DNA of 64,000 bases from Aureivirga sp. CE67 (lineage in GTDB: Bacteria > Bacteroidota > Bacteroidia > Flavobacteriales > Flavobacteriaceae), in NCBI RefSeq assembly GCF_015767245.1, contig NZ_JADOTV010000002.1, positions 402,281 to 466,280 on the forward strand. Reading direction: 5' to 3'. Positions 16,690 to 25,138 of this stretch are shown here, one piece after another (the first letter of the stretch is position 1; every line of letters begins with the position of its first letter). Below the pieces are notes generated by a model. It was given only the letters and a program-made list of their open reading frames with translations. It was not told where the DNA came from and searched no databases. The translations under genes were made by a program, and so were the position numbers.

Positions 16690-18846
16690 ATGAAGAAACT
16701 ATTTTTGTTTTTACTAGCTATAACTACCGTAGCTACAGCACAAAAAAGAGATATAACACTTGAAGAAATTTGGGGTGGAGAATTTAGACAAGATTATCTA
16801 AACTCTTTAAACTCAATGAACGGAGACTTTTATACTTTGTTGAACTTTGATAGAGCAAGTAGAAGTACTTCTGTTGATAAATATTCATACAAAACGCTAG
16901 AAAAAGTAGAAACTATCGTAAATTCTAATGATTTACAACAATTAAATTACTTCGATAGTTACGAATTCAACAACGATGAAACAAAATTAATTCTTGGAAC
17001 AGAGTCTGAGCCGATTTACAGACATTCATCTTTGGCTTATTTTTATGTTTATGATATTAATTCTCAAAAATTAGAATTAGTAGACGAAGCAAAAATCCAA
17101 GAACCAACTTTTTCTCCTGATAGCAAGAAAGTTGCTTATGTAAAAAACAATAATATCTTCATTAAAGATTTTACAACAGGAAAAACAACACAAGTTACTA
17201 CAGACGGAAAGAAAAATAGAATTATCAACGGAATTACAGACTGGGTTTACGAAGAAGAATTTGCTTTCGTAAGAGCTTTTGACTGGAGTGCTGATAGTAA
17301 AAATATTGCATTTATCCGTTTTGATGAAACAGATGTTCCTGAGTTTTCAATGGACATTTACGGAGATAAATTATATCCAACACAACAAGTTTTTAAATAT
17401 CCAAAAGCTGGAGAAAATAACTCTGTTGTTTCACTTCATATTTATAATTTAGGAAATAAAGAAGCTACAAAAATTTCATTAGGAGATTACGAATATATTC
17501 CAAGAATGAAGTGGTCAAACGATGCGAATAAATTAACAGCGATTACTTTAAATCGTCATCAAAATGACTTAAACTTATTCTTTATCGATGCTACAACTTT
17601 CGATGCAAAGCCAGTTTTACATGAAACGGATAAAGCTTATATCGAAGTGACAGATTTAAACTTTGAGTTTTTAAAAGACGGAAGTTTTGTTTGGACAAGT
17701 GATAGAAGTGGACACAACCACATTTACCACTATGCAAAAGATGGAAAGTTAAAGAAACAAGTAACTTCAGGAGACTGGGATGTTACAAATTACTACGGAT
17801 ACAACGAGAAATTAAAAAGAATTTTTTACCAATCTGTAGAAGAAGGTTCGATTAATAGAACTGTTTATAACATTAAGTTAAACGGAAAATCGAAGAAGAA
17901 ATTAAGTGAGAAAATCGGAACAAATAGTGCTTCTTTTAGTAAGAACTTAAACTATTTTATCAATGATTTTTCAGATGCTACAACACCTTTAGAGTTTGAT
18001 TTATATGATGCTAAAGGGAAGAAATTAAAGCATGTAAAAGACAATAAAAACTTAGCTAACAAATTAGCAAATTTCAACATTGGAACAAAAGAATTCTTTA
18101 CTGTTAAAACAGATGACACAGAATTAAACGCTTGGATGATTAAGCCAAAAGATTTTGATCCAAATAAAAAATATCCACTTTTAATGTTCCAATATTCTGG
18201 ACCAGGTTCTCAACAAGTTGCAAACAGATGGAACAGTTCTAACGATTATTGGTATTATATGCTAGCTTCAGAAGGATATATTGTTGCTTGTGTAGATCCA
18301 AGAGGAACAGGGTACAAAGGAAGAGATTTCAAAAAAGTTACTTACAAAGAATTAGGAAAATACGAGGTTATCGATCAAATTGCTTCAGCGAAGATTTTTG
18401 CAAAAGAAAACTTTATCGATGAAAATAGAATCGGAATCTGGGGATGGAGTTTCGGAGGATTTATGTCTTCAAACTGTTTGTTAAAAGGAAATGATATTTT
18501 CAAAATGGCAATCGCTGTTGCTCCAGTAACTTCTTGGCGTTTTTACGATAGTATTTACACGGAAAGATACATGAGAACTCCACAAGAAAACCCAAGTGGA
18601 TATGATGATAACTCGCCAATTAACTTTGTAGATCAGATGAAAGGAAAGTATTTATTAATTCACGGAAGTGGAGATGATAATGTACATGTGCAAAACACAA
18701 TGCGTATGATTAATGCGATGATTTATGCGGATGTTCCTTATGATTCAGAGATTTATCCAGACAGAACACACGGAATTTATAGAGGGAAAAATACACGTTT
18801 ACACCTTTATAAAAAAATGACTAATTTTGTTCGCCAAAATTTATAA
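16690..18846 (+). CDS. Dipeptidyl peptidase IV (S9B prolyl oligopeptidase family)
   Basis: A 718-residue exported serine peptidase that removes X-Pro or X-Ala dipeptides from peptide N-termini. A signal peptide ends TVATAQ. The N-terminal eight-bladed propeller includes the double-Glu motif in TDWVYEEEFAF, which binds the substrate amino terminus. The C-terminal alpha/beta hydrolase carries the triad Ser587 in GWSFGG, Asp663 in GSGDDNV and His694 in DRTHG. Immediately downstream are two POT transporters, so products can be imported. Length and motifs are typical of Bacteroidota DPP4. Confidence 0.96.
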   Translation: MKKLFLFLLAITTVATAQKRDITLEEIWGGEFRQDYLNSLNSMNGDFYTLLNFDRASRSTSVDKYSYKTLEKVETIVNSNDLQQLNYFDSYEFNNDETKLILGTESEPIYRHSSLAYFYVYDINSQKLELVDEAKIQEPTFSPDSKKVAYVKNNNIFIKDFTTGKTTQVTTDGKKNRIINGITDWVYEEEFAFVRAFDWSADSKNIAFIRFDETDVPEFSMDIYGDKLYPTQQVFKYPKAGENNSVVSLHIYNLGNKEATKISLGDYEYIPRMKWSNDANKLTAITLNRHQNDLNLFFIDATTFDAKPVLHETDKAYIEVTDLNFEFLKDGSFVWTSDRSGHNHIYHYAKDGKLKKQVTSGDWDVTNYYGYNEKLKRIFYQSVEEGSINRTVYNIKLNGKSKKKLSEKIGTNSASFSKNLNYFINDFSDATTPLEFDLYDAKGKKLKHVKDNKNLANKLANFNIGTKEFFTVKTDDTELNAWMIKPKDFDPNKKYPLLMFQYSGPGSQQVANRWNSSNDYWYYMLASEGYIVACVDPRGTGYKGRDFKKVTYKELGKYEVIDQIASAKIFAKENFIDENRIGIWGWSFGGFMSSNCLLKGNDIFKMAIAVAPVTSWRFYDSIYTERYMRTPQENPSGYDDNSPINFVDQMKGKYLLIHGSGDDNVHVQNTMRMINAMIYADVPYDSEIYPDRTHGIYRGKNTRLHLYKKMTNFVRQNL

Positions 18847-18860
18847 AAGCATGAAAAAGT

Positions 18861-18902
18861 AAAGTGATTTGAGCTGAAAAGGCTGAAATCACTTTCTTTT
18901 GT
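18861..18902 (+). terminator. Terminator after DPP IV
   Basis: AAAGTGATTT pairs perfectly with AAATCACTTT around a 15-base loop, followed by a T-rich run. It lies 15 bases after the stop and suggests the transporters have their own promoter. Confidence 0.8.
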
Positions 18903-18941
18903 TTTAAAATGAAATATTAATTAAAAATACATTATAGAAAT

Positions 18942-20480
18942 ATGTCGAATACCGCTATTAAAGTCCATGAAAGAGAACTCTTTGGACATCCAATAGGATT
19001 ATATATTTTATTCTTCACAGAAATGTGGGAGCGTTTTTCATATTATGGAATGCGTGCTTTATTAACTTTATATATGGTTGCTGAAACCATGGGAGAAAAC
19101 CCAGGTTTAGGATGGAGTAAAGGAGAAGCTTTAGCATTATATGGTTGGTATACGATGTTAGTTTATCTAGTTTCAATTCCTGGAGGACTAATTGCAGACA
19201 AGTGGCTTGGACAAAAAAAATCAGTACTTGTAGGAGCTTGGATTTTAGTAGCAGGACATGGAGTTTTAGCAATTGAGCAAGATTGGGCATTTTATACAGG
19301 TCTTGGATTAGTAATTCTAGGAGTAGGTTTATTGAAACCAAATATTTCTACAATGGTTGGAGGTCTTTATAAAAAAGGAGACATTCGAAGAGATAAAGGA
19401 TTTAGTATTTTCTATATTGGGATTAACTTAGGATCTTTATTAGCAACAACAACTGTTGGAGTTACAGCTGCTGTTTACGGATGGCATGCAGGATTTGGTT
19501 TAGCAGGAATTGGAATGTTATTAGGATTATTAGTTTACATTTTTGGTCAAAAATATTTAGTTCATGTTGGAAATAAACCATCGGAAATTAAAGCTTCAGA
19601 TAAAGGAGAGGATTCTTCTCTTGGTCAAATTTTTGCGGATTTATTAAGATCACCATTACAGTTAGGGATTGTTGCATTAATCTGTGCTTATGGAGTTTAT
19701 GCTGGATTTACTTATGAAGGGAATGACAGCTGGGCATTCACAGCATTATTTATTTTTATTGGATTAATCGCAGGAATGTTAATGATGATTTATAAAGAAT
19801 TAACAACAAAAGTAATGAAAGATAGATTCTTAGTTTTATTACTTTCATTCTTAATTGTTATCGTTTTCTGGGGAGCTTTTGAGCAAGCTGGAGGATTGAT
19901 GAGTATTTATACTGAAGAAAAAACAGACCGTAATTTCTTTGGTCTTTTTGAAATTCCAACAGCAGTTTTCCAAGGATTAAATGCTGGGTTTATCATCATT
20001 TTTGCAACACTTATAGCAAATTATTGGGCGAAGAGAAAATTAAAAGGTAAAGAAGCTTCTTCTTTATTTAAAATGGGAATAGGAACAATTATCATGGGGC
20101 TTGGATTTGTTTTCATGATTTTTGCTGTAAGAGATTATGAAGCTCTAGGGTCTTCAGATATGTATTGGTTAGTATTTGCTTATTTATTACATACCATTGG
20201 AGAACTTTGTGCTTCACCAGTAGCATTATCTTTTATTACAAAATTAGCACCTGTAAAATATGTTTCTTTAATGATGGGAGTTTATTTTGCATCTACAGGA
20301 TTAGGAAACAAAGTAGCAGGACTTTTAGGTGAAAGTGCATCTGAGTTAGGGGAATATGCAATTTTTGCTGGAATTACAGGATTTACAGTTATCTTCGGTT
20401 TATTAGTAGTTTTATTAATTAAGCCATTGAAAAGATTGACACACGGAGCAGAAGATCACGAGAAAGAAATAGCACATTAA
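18942..20480 (+). CDS. POT-family proton-coupled peptide transporter
   Basis: A 512-residue inner-membrane protein of the POT/PTR branch of the major facilitator superfamily, importing di- and tripeptides with protons. The family motif EMWERFSYYGMRALL is in the first helix and the ExxER proton site is intact. PNISTMVGGLY and FSIFYIGINLGS match the two POT signatures. About 12-14 membrane helices are apparent. It is 96 bases after DPP IV and 36 bases before a second POT gene, forming a probable two-gene operon. Confidence 0.94.
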   Translation: MSNTAIKVHERELFGHPIGLYILFFTEMWERFSYYGMRALLTLYMVAETMGENPGLGWSKGEALALYGWYTMLVYLVSIPGGLIADKWLGQKKSVLVGAWILVAGHGVLAIEQDWAFYTGLGLVILGVGLLKPNISTMVGGLYKKGDIRRDKGFSIFYIGINLGSLLATTTVGVTAAVYGWHAGFGLAGIGMLLGLLVYIFGQKYLVHVGNKPSEIKASDKGEDSSLGQIFADLLRSPLQLGIVALICAYGVYAGFTYEGNDSWAFTALFIFIGLIAGMLMMIYKELTTKVMKDRFLVLLLSFLIVIVFWGAFEQAGGLMSIYTEEKTDRNFFGLFEIPTAVFQGLNAGFIIIFATLIANYWAKRKLKGKEASSLFKMGIGTIIMGLGFVFMIFAVRDYEALGSSDMYWLVFAYLLHTIGELCASPVALSFITKLAPVKYVSLMMGVYFASTGLGNKVAGLLGESASELGEYAIFAGITGFTVIFGLLVVLLIKPLKRLTHGAEDHEKEIAH

Positions 20481-20516
20481 ATAGAAATAGAAGAATAAAA
20501 TATAGAAATATACGAT

Positions 20517-22625
20517 ATGAGTACGGAGAGTAGTAAACCTAATTTTTTTGATTCAAACGTTTTAGGCCACCCAGCTGGTTTATTCGTTCTGTTCTTCACA
20601 GAGATGTGGGAACGATTCTCTTTCTACGGAATGAGAGTATTATTAATTAACTTCTTAACAATGGCATTGGTTGGGTATAACCCAGGATGGGAGTGGACAG
20701 CTGAAAATGCAGGAGCATTGTTTGGAACTTATGCGATGCTTCTTTATCTAACACCAATTGTTGGAGGAGTTGTTGCAGATAAATTTACAGGATATAGATG
20801 GGCAGTTGTTATTGGAGCAATTGTTATGACTCTAGGACACGCCGCCATGGCGATTGAAACAGAATTTTGGTTGTATGTTGGTTTAGGATTATTAGTTATT
20901 GGTACAGGATTCTTTAAACCGAACATGACTTCTATTATCTCTGAAATGTATAAAGAATTACCAGAGAAAAAAGATGGAGCTTTTACTATTTTCTATATGG
21001 GAGTAAATGCTGGAGCATTCTTCGGAATGTTGCTTTGTGGTTACTTAGCTGAGAAAGTAGGATGGAGCTGGGGATTCGGACTTGCTGGAGTATTTATGTT
21101 ATTAGGTACTTTACAATTCTGGTTAGCAAAACCTTTATTTGGTAAAATTGGAGATGTTCCTTCAAAAGTTAAAAAAGAAGAGACAGTTGAAACTAAATCT
21201 AAAGCTGCTCCTCAAGTTGATGAAAATGGAGATAAATTAAATCCATTCACTTTAATTGATAAAGTTTTAATTGTAATCACTTCTGTAATTGGTTTAGGAT
21301 ATGCAATTAATGATCCATTGTCTAAGATTGGAAATATTGATTTATTCCCATTTGAAATTGGAGGAATCAGTGGGCAATATGTAATGGCTTTATTTGGTTT
21401 AGTTTTATTCTTATACTTAGTTATTACACGTATTTCTCGTTATACAAGAGTTGTTCGTGATAGAATGATTGCTGTAATTATTTTTGCATTCTTTACAGTT
21501 TTCTTCTGGATGTCATTTGAGCAAGGAGCAACTTCATTAGTACTATTCGCTAGAGATTCTGTAAACAGAAGCTTAACAGGGAATTCAGCTTTAATTTATA
21601 ATATCATTAATGCATTATTGACATTAATTCCTTTAGGTATTATAACTTGGGTATTAATTTTACTAGCAAAAAGAACTTGGAAAAAAATTCCTGGGTCAAA
21701 CATTGTTTTAGCAATTTGTTTTGCTGGAGTATGGGTAATTGTTGGATGGATGTTAAATAGAGATTTTTCTACTAGTTCATATGACGTTTCTTATAAAGTT
21801 GTTGAAATGCCAGTAATGAAAGATGGTATTCATCAAAAAGATGATGAAGGAAAGTTAATGTATTCACAAGTTCCAATGTCACATGACATGGAAGTGAAAC
21901 CAGAATATAAAATTATTGAAAAAACTGCGTCTATTGCAGAGCCAGTTGAGTTAACAATGCACCAAGATGTAAAAATTATCACAAAAGATAAAGATAATTC
22001 TAGTTTTGGTTATTTAGATGCTGAGAGATTACAGTTAGCTTATGATAGAGCTGCGGAGCTTGGAGTTGATCATGCTGTTGTAAATGCAAAAGTTACACAA
22101 ATTAAAGATAATGAAGTTGAAATTACAGTATCTTGGTTTAGTATCTTAAACTCATTCTTCATTATTGCATTTGCATCGATGTTCTCAAAATGGTGGGATA
22201 GTAAATATAACCCTTCAGCTGCTACTAAATATGCTTTAGGATTGATTATTATGGCAGTAGGATTTGGATTATTAGCATTCGGATCTTACGGATTACAAGA
22301 TGGAGTTAAAGTAAGTATGATTTGGTTAATTTTAGCTTATCTATTCCATACGTTAGGAGAACTTTGTTTATCTCCTGTAGGACTTTCCTATGTGTCTAAA
22401 TTAGTACCTGCAAGAATGATTGCATTTATGTTTGGTATGTGGTATTTAGCAATTGCAATTGGAAATAAATTAGCAGCTGTATTAGGTAGTCAGATTGAAA
22501 AAATTACAGAAGAATATTCATTATCTGTTTTCTTCTTAATTTTTACAATTGTACCAATCGTTGCAGGTTTAGTAATTTTACTATTAAACCCAGTAATTAA
22601 GAAATTAATGCACGGTGTTAAATAA
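20517..22625 (+). CDS. POT-family peptide transporter with a soluble insertion
   Basis: A 702-residue POT transporter with EMWERFSFYGMRVLL in helix 1, KPNMTSIISEMY, and FTIFYMGVNAGAFF. It differs from its 512-residue neighbour by about 130 hydrophilic residues near 415-540 (starting after MLNRDFSTSSYDV) that sit between predicted membrane helices. The bipartite membrane part is otherwise complete. The inserted segment has no motif I recognise; it could be an extracytoplasmic peptide-handling or interaction domain. It is the second gene of the POT pair and is followed by a terminator. Confidence 0.92.
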   Translation: MSTESSKPNFFDSNVLGHPAGLFVLFFTEMWERFSFYGMRVLLINFLTMALVGYNPGWEWTAENAGALFGTYAMLLYLTPIVGGVVADKFTGYRWAVVIGAIVMTLGHAAMAIETEFWLYVGLGLLVIGTGFFKPNMTSIISEMYKELPEKKDGAFTIFYMGVNAGAFFGMLLCGYLAEKVGWSWGFGLAGVFMLLGTLQFWLAKPLFGKIGDVPSKVKKEETVETKSKAAPQVDENGDKLNPFTLIDKVLIVITSVIGLGYAINDPLSKIGNIDLFPFEIGGISGQYVMALFGLVLFLYLVITRISRYTRVVRDRMIAVIIFAFFTVFFWMSFEQGATSLVLFARDSVNRSLTGNSALIYNIINALLTLIPLGIITWVLILLAKRTWKKIPGSNIVLAICFAGVWVIVGWMLNRDFSTSSYDVSYKVVEMPVMKDGIHQKDDEGKLMYSQVPMSHDMEVKPEYKIIEKTASIAEPVELTMHQDVKIITKDKDNSSFGYLDAERLQLAYDRAAELGVDHAVVNAKVTQIKDNEVEITVSWFSILNSFFIIAFASMFSKWWDSKYNPSAATKYALGLIIMAVGFGLLAFGSYGLQDGVKVSMIWLILAYLFHTLGELCLSPVGLSYVSKLVPARMIAFMFGMWYLAIAIGNKLAAVLGSQIEKITEEYSLSVFFLIFTIVPIVAGLVILLLNPVIKKLMHGVK

Positions 22626-22649
22626 CATCAGTTAAATATAACATTAAAA

Positions 22650-22692
22650 GAAAACGTCTTAAATTTAGTTTTAAGGCGTTTTCATTTTTTTA
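22650..22692 (+). terminator. Terminator after the POT pair
   Basis: GAAAACGTCTTAAA pairs with TTTAAGGCGTTTTC around a 5-6-base loop, with one G-T pair, followed by a T run. Confidence 0.9.
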
Positions 22693-22757
22693 TACTATAT
22701 TGGCCATGTAAAAATTGTGAAAGAAAAACGACTACTTTAATATTAAATTTTTAATCA

Positions 22758-23306
22758 ATGAAAAAAACAATTTTATTTCTGTTTATATCTTTATTGTCTC
22801 TTGGTTCATTTGCACAACATGCTGAAATCAATTGGATGACAGTAGACGAAGCTTTAGAAGCTCAGAAAAAAGAACCAAAGAAAATCATGATGGATGCATA
22901 TACAGTATGGTGTGGGCCTTGTAAAATGCTAGATAAAAATACTTTTCAAAATCCTGATGTTGTAGCTTATGTAAATAAGAATTTTTATGCAGTTAAATTC
23001 AACGCACAAGGAAAAGAAGAAGTAAATTATAAGGGAACTAAATTTACCAATCCTGGATATCAAGAATCAAGAAAGAATTCTAGAAATAGCTCTCATGAGT
23101 TTTCTAGAGCCTTGAAAATTTCGGCTTATCCAACAATTATTTTCTTTAATGAAGAAGGAAGTGTTTTAATGAATGAAAGAGGTTATAAATCTCCGCAACA
23201 ATTAGAATTTATCCTTAAGTTTTTAGCTACAGACAAGTATAAAGAAATTAAATCAAAAGAAGAATTTATGAAGTACAGAGAATCATTTGTACCTGCTTTT
23301 AAATAA
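22758..23306 (+). CDS. Exported thioredoxin-family protein
   Basis: A 182-residue periplasmic protein with signal peptide (SLGSFAQ) and a thioredoxin fold holding the active-site WCGPCKML (about residues 51-58) after YTV. The cis-proline motif is YPTIIFF. An insertion of about 30 residues lies between the helix and the cis-Pro strand (YKGTKFTNPGYQESRKNS), as in the DUF255/thioredoxin-7-like subgroup. Probably a disulfide reductase in the periplasm; the target is unknown. It is flanked by terminators on both sides, so it is monocistronic. Confidence 0.88.
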   Translation: MKKTILFLFISLLSLGSFAQHAEINWMTVDEALEAQKKEPKKIMMDAYTVWCGPCKMLDKNTFQNPDVVAYVNKNFYAVKFNAQGKEEVNYKGTKFTNPGYQESRKNSRNSSHEFSRALKISAYPTIIFFNEEGSVLMNERGYKSPQQLEFILKFLATDKYKEIKSKEEFMKYRESFVPAFK

Positions 23307-23325
23307 AAAAAAACTAAAAAAATAA

Positions 23326-23354
23326 AAAAAGCTCCTATTATAAGGAGCTTTTTT
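23326..23354. terminator. Bidirectional terminator between convergent genes
   Basis: AAAAAAGCTCC and GGAGCTTTTTT form a perfect stem around TATTATAA. A and T runs on either side let it work for both the thioredoxin gene and the MazG-like gene. Confidence 0.92.
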
Positions 23355-23361
23355 ATTGAGA

Positions 23362-23748
23362 TTATTTTTCAATGATTTCTTTTAAGTTAGGCTTAAAATA
23401 ATTAGGACCCTTTAAAACTTTTCCATCCTCACGATAAATTGGCTTTCCGTCTTCTCCTAATTTACTCATGTTACTTCGCTGTATTTCGTCAAAAACTTCT
23501 TCAATTTTACTTTGCATACCATGTGTAAGCATTGTTCCACAAAGAATATAAAGCATATCTCCAAGAGCATCTGCAACTTCTACTAAGTCGTTGTTTTTTG
23601 CAGCTTCATAATATTCTTCATTTTCTTCCTTCATTAATTTATAACGAAGTTCTATAAGTTCTTTAGAAATTGTAGAAGTTGGCTCCACATTCACATCTTG
23701 TCCAAAAGCATTGTGAAAGTCTTTTACTGCGTTTAGTTGTTTTTTCAT
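23362..23748 (-). CDS. MazG-like nucleoside triphosphate/phosphoribosyl-ATP pyrophosphohydrolase family protein
   Basis: A 128-residue cytoplasmic all-alpha protein. The metal-binding pattern ELIELRYKLMKEENEEYYEA followed by EVADALGDMLYILCG gives the ExxE...ExxD arrangement of the all-alpha NTP pyrophosphatase superfamily. The C-terminal stretch (SNMSKLGEDGKPIYREDGKVLKGPNYFKP) is typical of the family version common in Flavobacteriia. It probably cleaves non-canonical or excess nucleoside triphosphates; the substrate cannot be told from sequence. Confidence 0.85.
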   Translation of the reverse strand: MKKQLNAVKDFHNAFGQDVNVEPTSTISKELIELRYKLMKEENEEYYEAAKNNDLVEVADALGDMLYILCGTMLTHGMQSKIEEVFDEIQRSNMSKLGEDGKPIYREDGKVLKGPNYFKPNLKEIIEK

Positions 23749-23777
23749 TTATAAGTAATTCAAGTTCGTATTTTCTT

Positions 23778-23785
23778 TATTTTTG
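23778..23785 (+). promoter_or_regulatory. Candidate -7 box for the small membrane protein/cyclophilin operon
   Basis: TATTTTTG matches TAnnTTTG 21 bases upstream of the ATG at 23807. No clear -33 element is seen. Confidence 0.45.
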
Positions 23786-23806
23786 CGAAATCAAATTTAA
23801 AGAAAG

Positions 23807-23995
23807 ATGTTTACACAAGGTCAAATGATGTTTGCAATTTTTTTCATCGTAGCATTTGCAGCAGCATTAATTTATAGTTATAGAAAAGATTTAAAACTAC
23901 ATAAACTACATTATAAAAATACAGCAATGATAGTTGGGATAGTAATTGTTTTAGCAATTATTATCTTTGCAACTATAGTATTTTCAATGCATTAA
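23807..23995 (+). CDS. Small two-helix membrane protein, function unknown
   Basis: A 62-residue protein with two hydrophobic helices (about 8-24 and 39-60) joined by a basic loop (YRKDLKLHKLHYKN). The start is supported by a -7 box 21 bases upstream and by the short leader. It lies 10 bases before the cyclophilin lipoprotein gene and is probably co-transcribed. I recognise the shape as a small conserved flavobacterial membrane protein but can assign no function. Confidence 0.75.
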   Translation: MFTQGQMMFAIFFIVAFAAALIYSYRKDLKLHKLHYKNTAMIVGIVIVLAIIIFATIVFSMH

Positions 23996-24005
23996 AATAT
24001 ATAAA

Positions 24006-24710
24006 ATGAAAAATTACTGTTTGATAGTAGTAGCTTTTTTAGCTTTAAATTTATTTTATTCTTGTGGAGAAAAGACAAAAACTCCTGTAAAAGTTGAAGA
24101 AAAAGTAAAAAAAGAAGCGCCTAAAAAAGTAGTACCTAAAATTAAAAAAGAGAAAAAAACTCCTAAAAAGTTACCAAAGATCACTTATGAATTTTTGGAG
24201 CAATATGGCAAAGATAATCCTGAGACGAAAATCAAGTTGATTACACGTTTTGGTGATATCTATGTTACTTTATTCAAAGATACACCTTTGCATAGAGCAA
24301 GTTTTCTTTTTTTAGCCAAAGAAGGATATTTTGACACTACTTCATTTCACCGAATTGTTGAAGATTTCATTATTCAAGGAGGAAATTCAGATAATGAACA
24401 AACAGTAAGATATAGAACTGAATTAAAAAACTATCGAATACTACCTGAGTTTAGAAAAAATAGAAAACATAAAAGAGGAGCTCTTGCTATTGCTAGAAGT
24501 TGGGATAATAATCCAAAAAAGCTATCTACACCTTTTGAGTTTTACTTTATTTTAAGTCCAAAAGGAGAACATCACTTAGATGGAGAGCACACTGTTTTTG
24601 GTCAAGTCACGAAAGGTTTTGATGTGATGGATAAAATTTCAAAAGTAAAAGTTGACAGAGATGAGTGGCCATATGAAGATGTTGATATAAAAATTGAAAT
24701 TTTAGAGTAA
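24006..24710 (+). CDS. Cyclophilin-type peptidyl-prolyl isomerase lipoprotein
   Basis: A 234-residue lipoprotein with lipobox LFYSC (Cys20), a Lys-rich linker (about 22-60) and a cyclophilin domain (about 75-234). The typical segments are TSFHRIVEDFIIQGG and GALAIARSW, where the usual MA is replaced by AIA. HHLDGEHTVFGQV matches the cyclophilin pattern for the end of the active site. It probably assists folding of periplasmic or outer-membrane proteins. The catalytic Arg is present in FHRI. Confidence 0.92.
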   Translation: MKNYCLIVVAFLALNLFYSCGEKTKTPVKVEEKVKKEAPKKVVPKIKKEKKTPKKLPKITYEFLEQYGKDNPETKIKLITRFGDIYVTLFKDTPLHRASFLFLAKEGYFDTTSFHRIVEDFIIQGGNSDNEQTVRYRTELKNYRILPEFRKNRKHKRGALAIARSWDNNPKKLSTPFEFYFILSPKGEHHLDGEHTVFGQVTKGFDVMDKISKVKVDRDEWPYEDVDIKIEILE

Positions 24711-24778
24711 TTTTTTTAAAAAATTATTTTACTGAAAATTAAGGTTTTACTATTTTTTTGTAAATTTTTTATCAAAAA

Positions 24779-24800
24779 AACTGAAAAAAAGTTTTTCAGT
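24779..24800 (+). terminator. Possible weak terminator after the cyclophilin gene
   Basis: ACTGAAAAA and TTTTTCAGT form a palindrome around AAG. It precedes the tRNA promoter by 15 bases. The stem is AT-rich and the T run is weak. Confidence 0.4.
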
Positions 24801-24814
24801 TTATAAAGTTTACA

Positions 24815-24822
24815 TATATTTG
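24815..24822 (+). promoter_or_regulatory. -7 box of tRNA-Phe
   Basis: TATATTTG matches TAnnTTTG exactly and lies 22 bases before the mature tRNA 5' end. Confidence 0.65.
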
Positions 24823-24843
24823 CCACCGCTAAGAACAAGCAAT

Positions 24844-24916
24844 GGTACCTTAGCTCAGTTGGTAGAGCAATGGACTGAAAATCCATGTGTCCCTGGTTCG
24901 ATTCCTGGAGGTACCA
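24844..24916 (+). tRNA. tRNA-Phe (anticodon GAA)
   Basis: A 73-base cloverleaf can be drawn: acceptor GGTACCT/AGGTACC, D stem GCTC/GAGC, anticodon stem ATGGA/TCCAT with loop CTGAAAA (anticodon GAA), variable loop GTGTC, T loop TTCGATT, discriminator A. CCA is not encoded (CACT follows). The T stem CCTGG/CCTGG has a central U-U mismatch. Confidence 0.97.
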
Positions 24917-24920
24917 CTTA

Positions 24921-24954
24921 AATCTCAAATCTTTTAAGGTTTGAGATTTTTTTT
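24921..24954 (+). terminator. Terminator of tRNA-Phe
   Basis: AATCTCAAA pairs with TTTGAGATT around a 10-base loop, followed by nine Ts. Confidence 0.92.
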
Positions 24955-25074
24955 TGCTCTAAACTTTCCAAACTTTCAATTTAAAATTATTTAATGAAAA
25001 AATGTTAATTAATTAACTAAAAGTTAGTTTAAGTCTTATTTTTAAAAACTTAATTTTAACTTAACATTGAAATC

Positions 25075-25106
25075 TTTGAGATAACATTATTGTTACTGTA
25101 CATTTG
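25075..25106 (+). promoter_or_regulatory. Promoter of the T9SS type A cargo gene
   Basis: TTTG at 25075-25078, 20 bases, then TACATTTG at 25099-25106. Both halves and the spacing match the Bacteroidota consensus. The start codon follows 32 bases later. Confidence 0.75.
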
Positions 25107-25138
25107 GGTTCAAAAATGAAATTACAAAGATTATTTTT

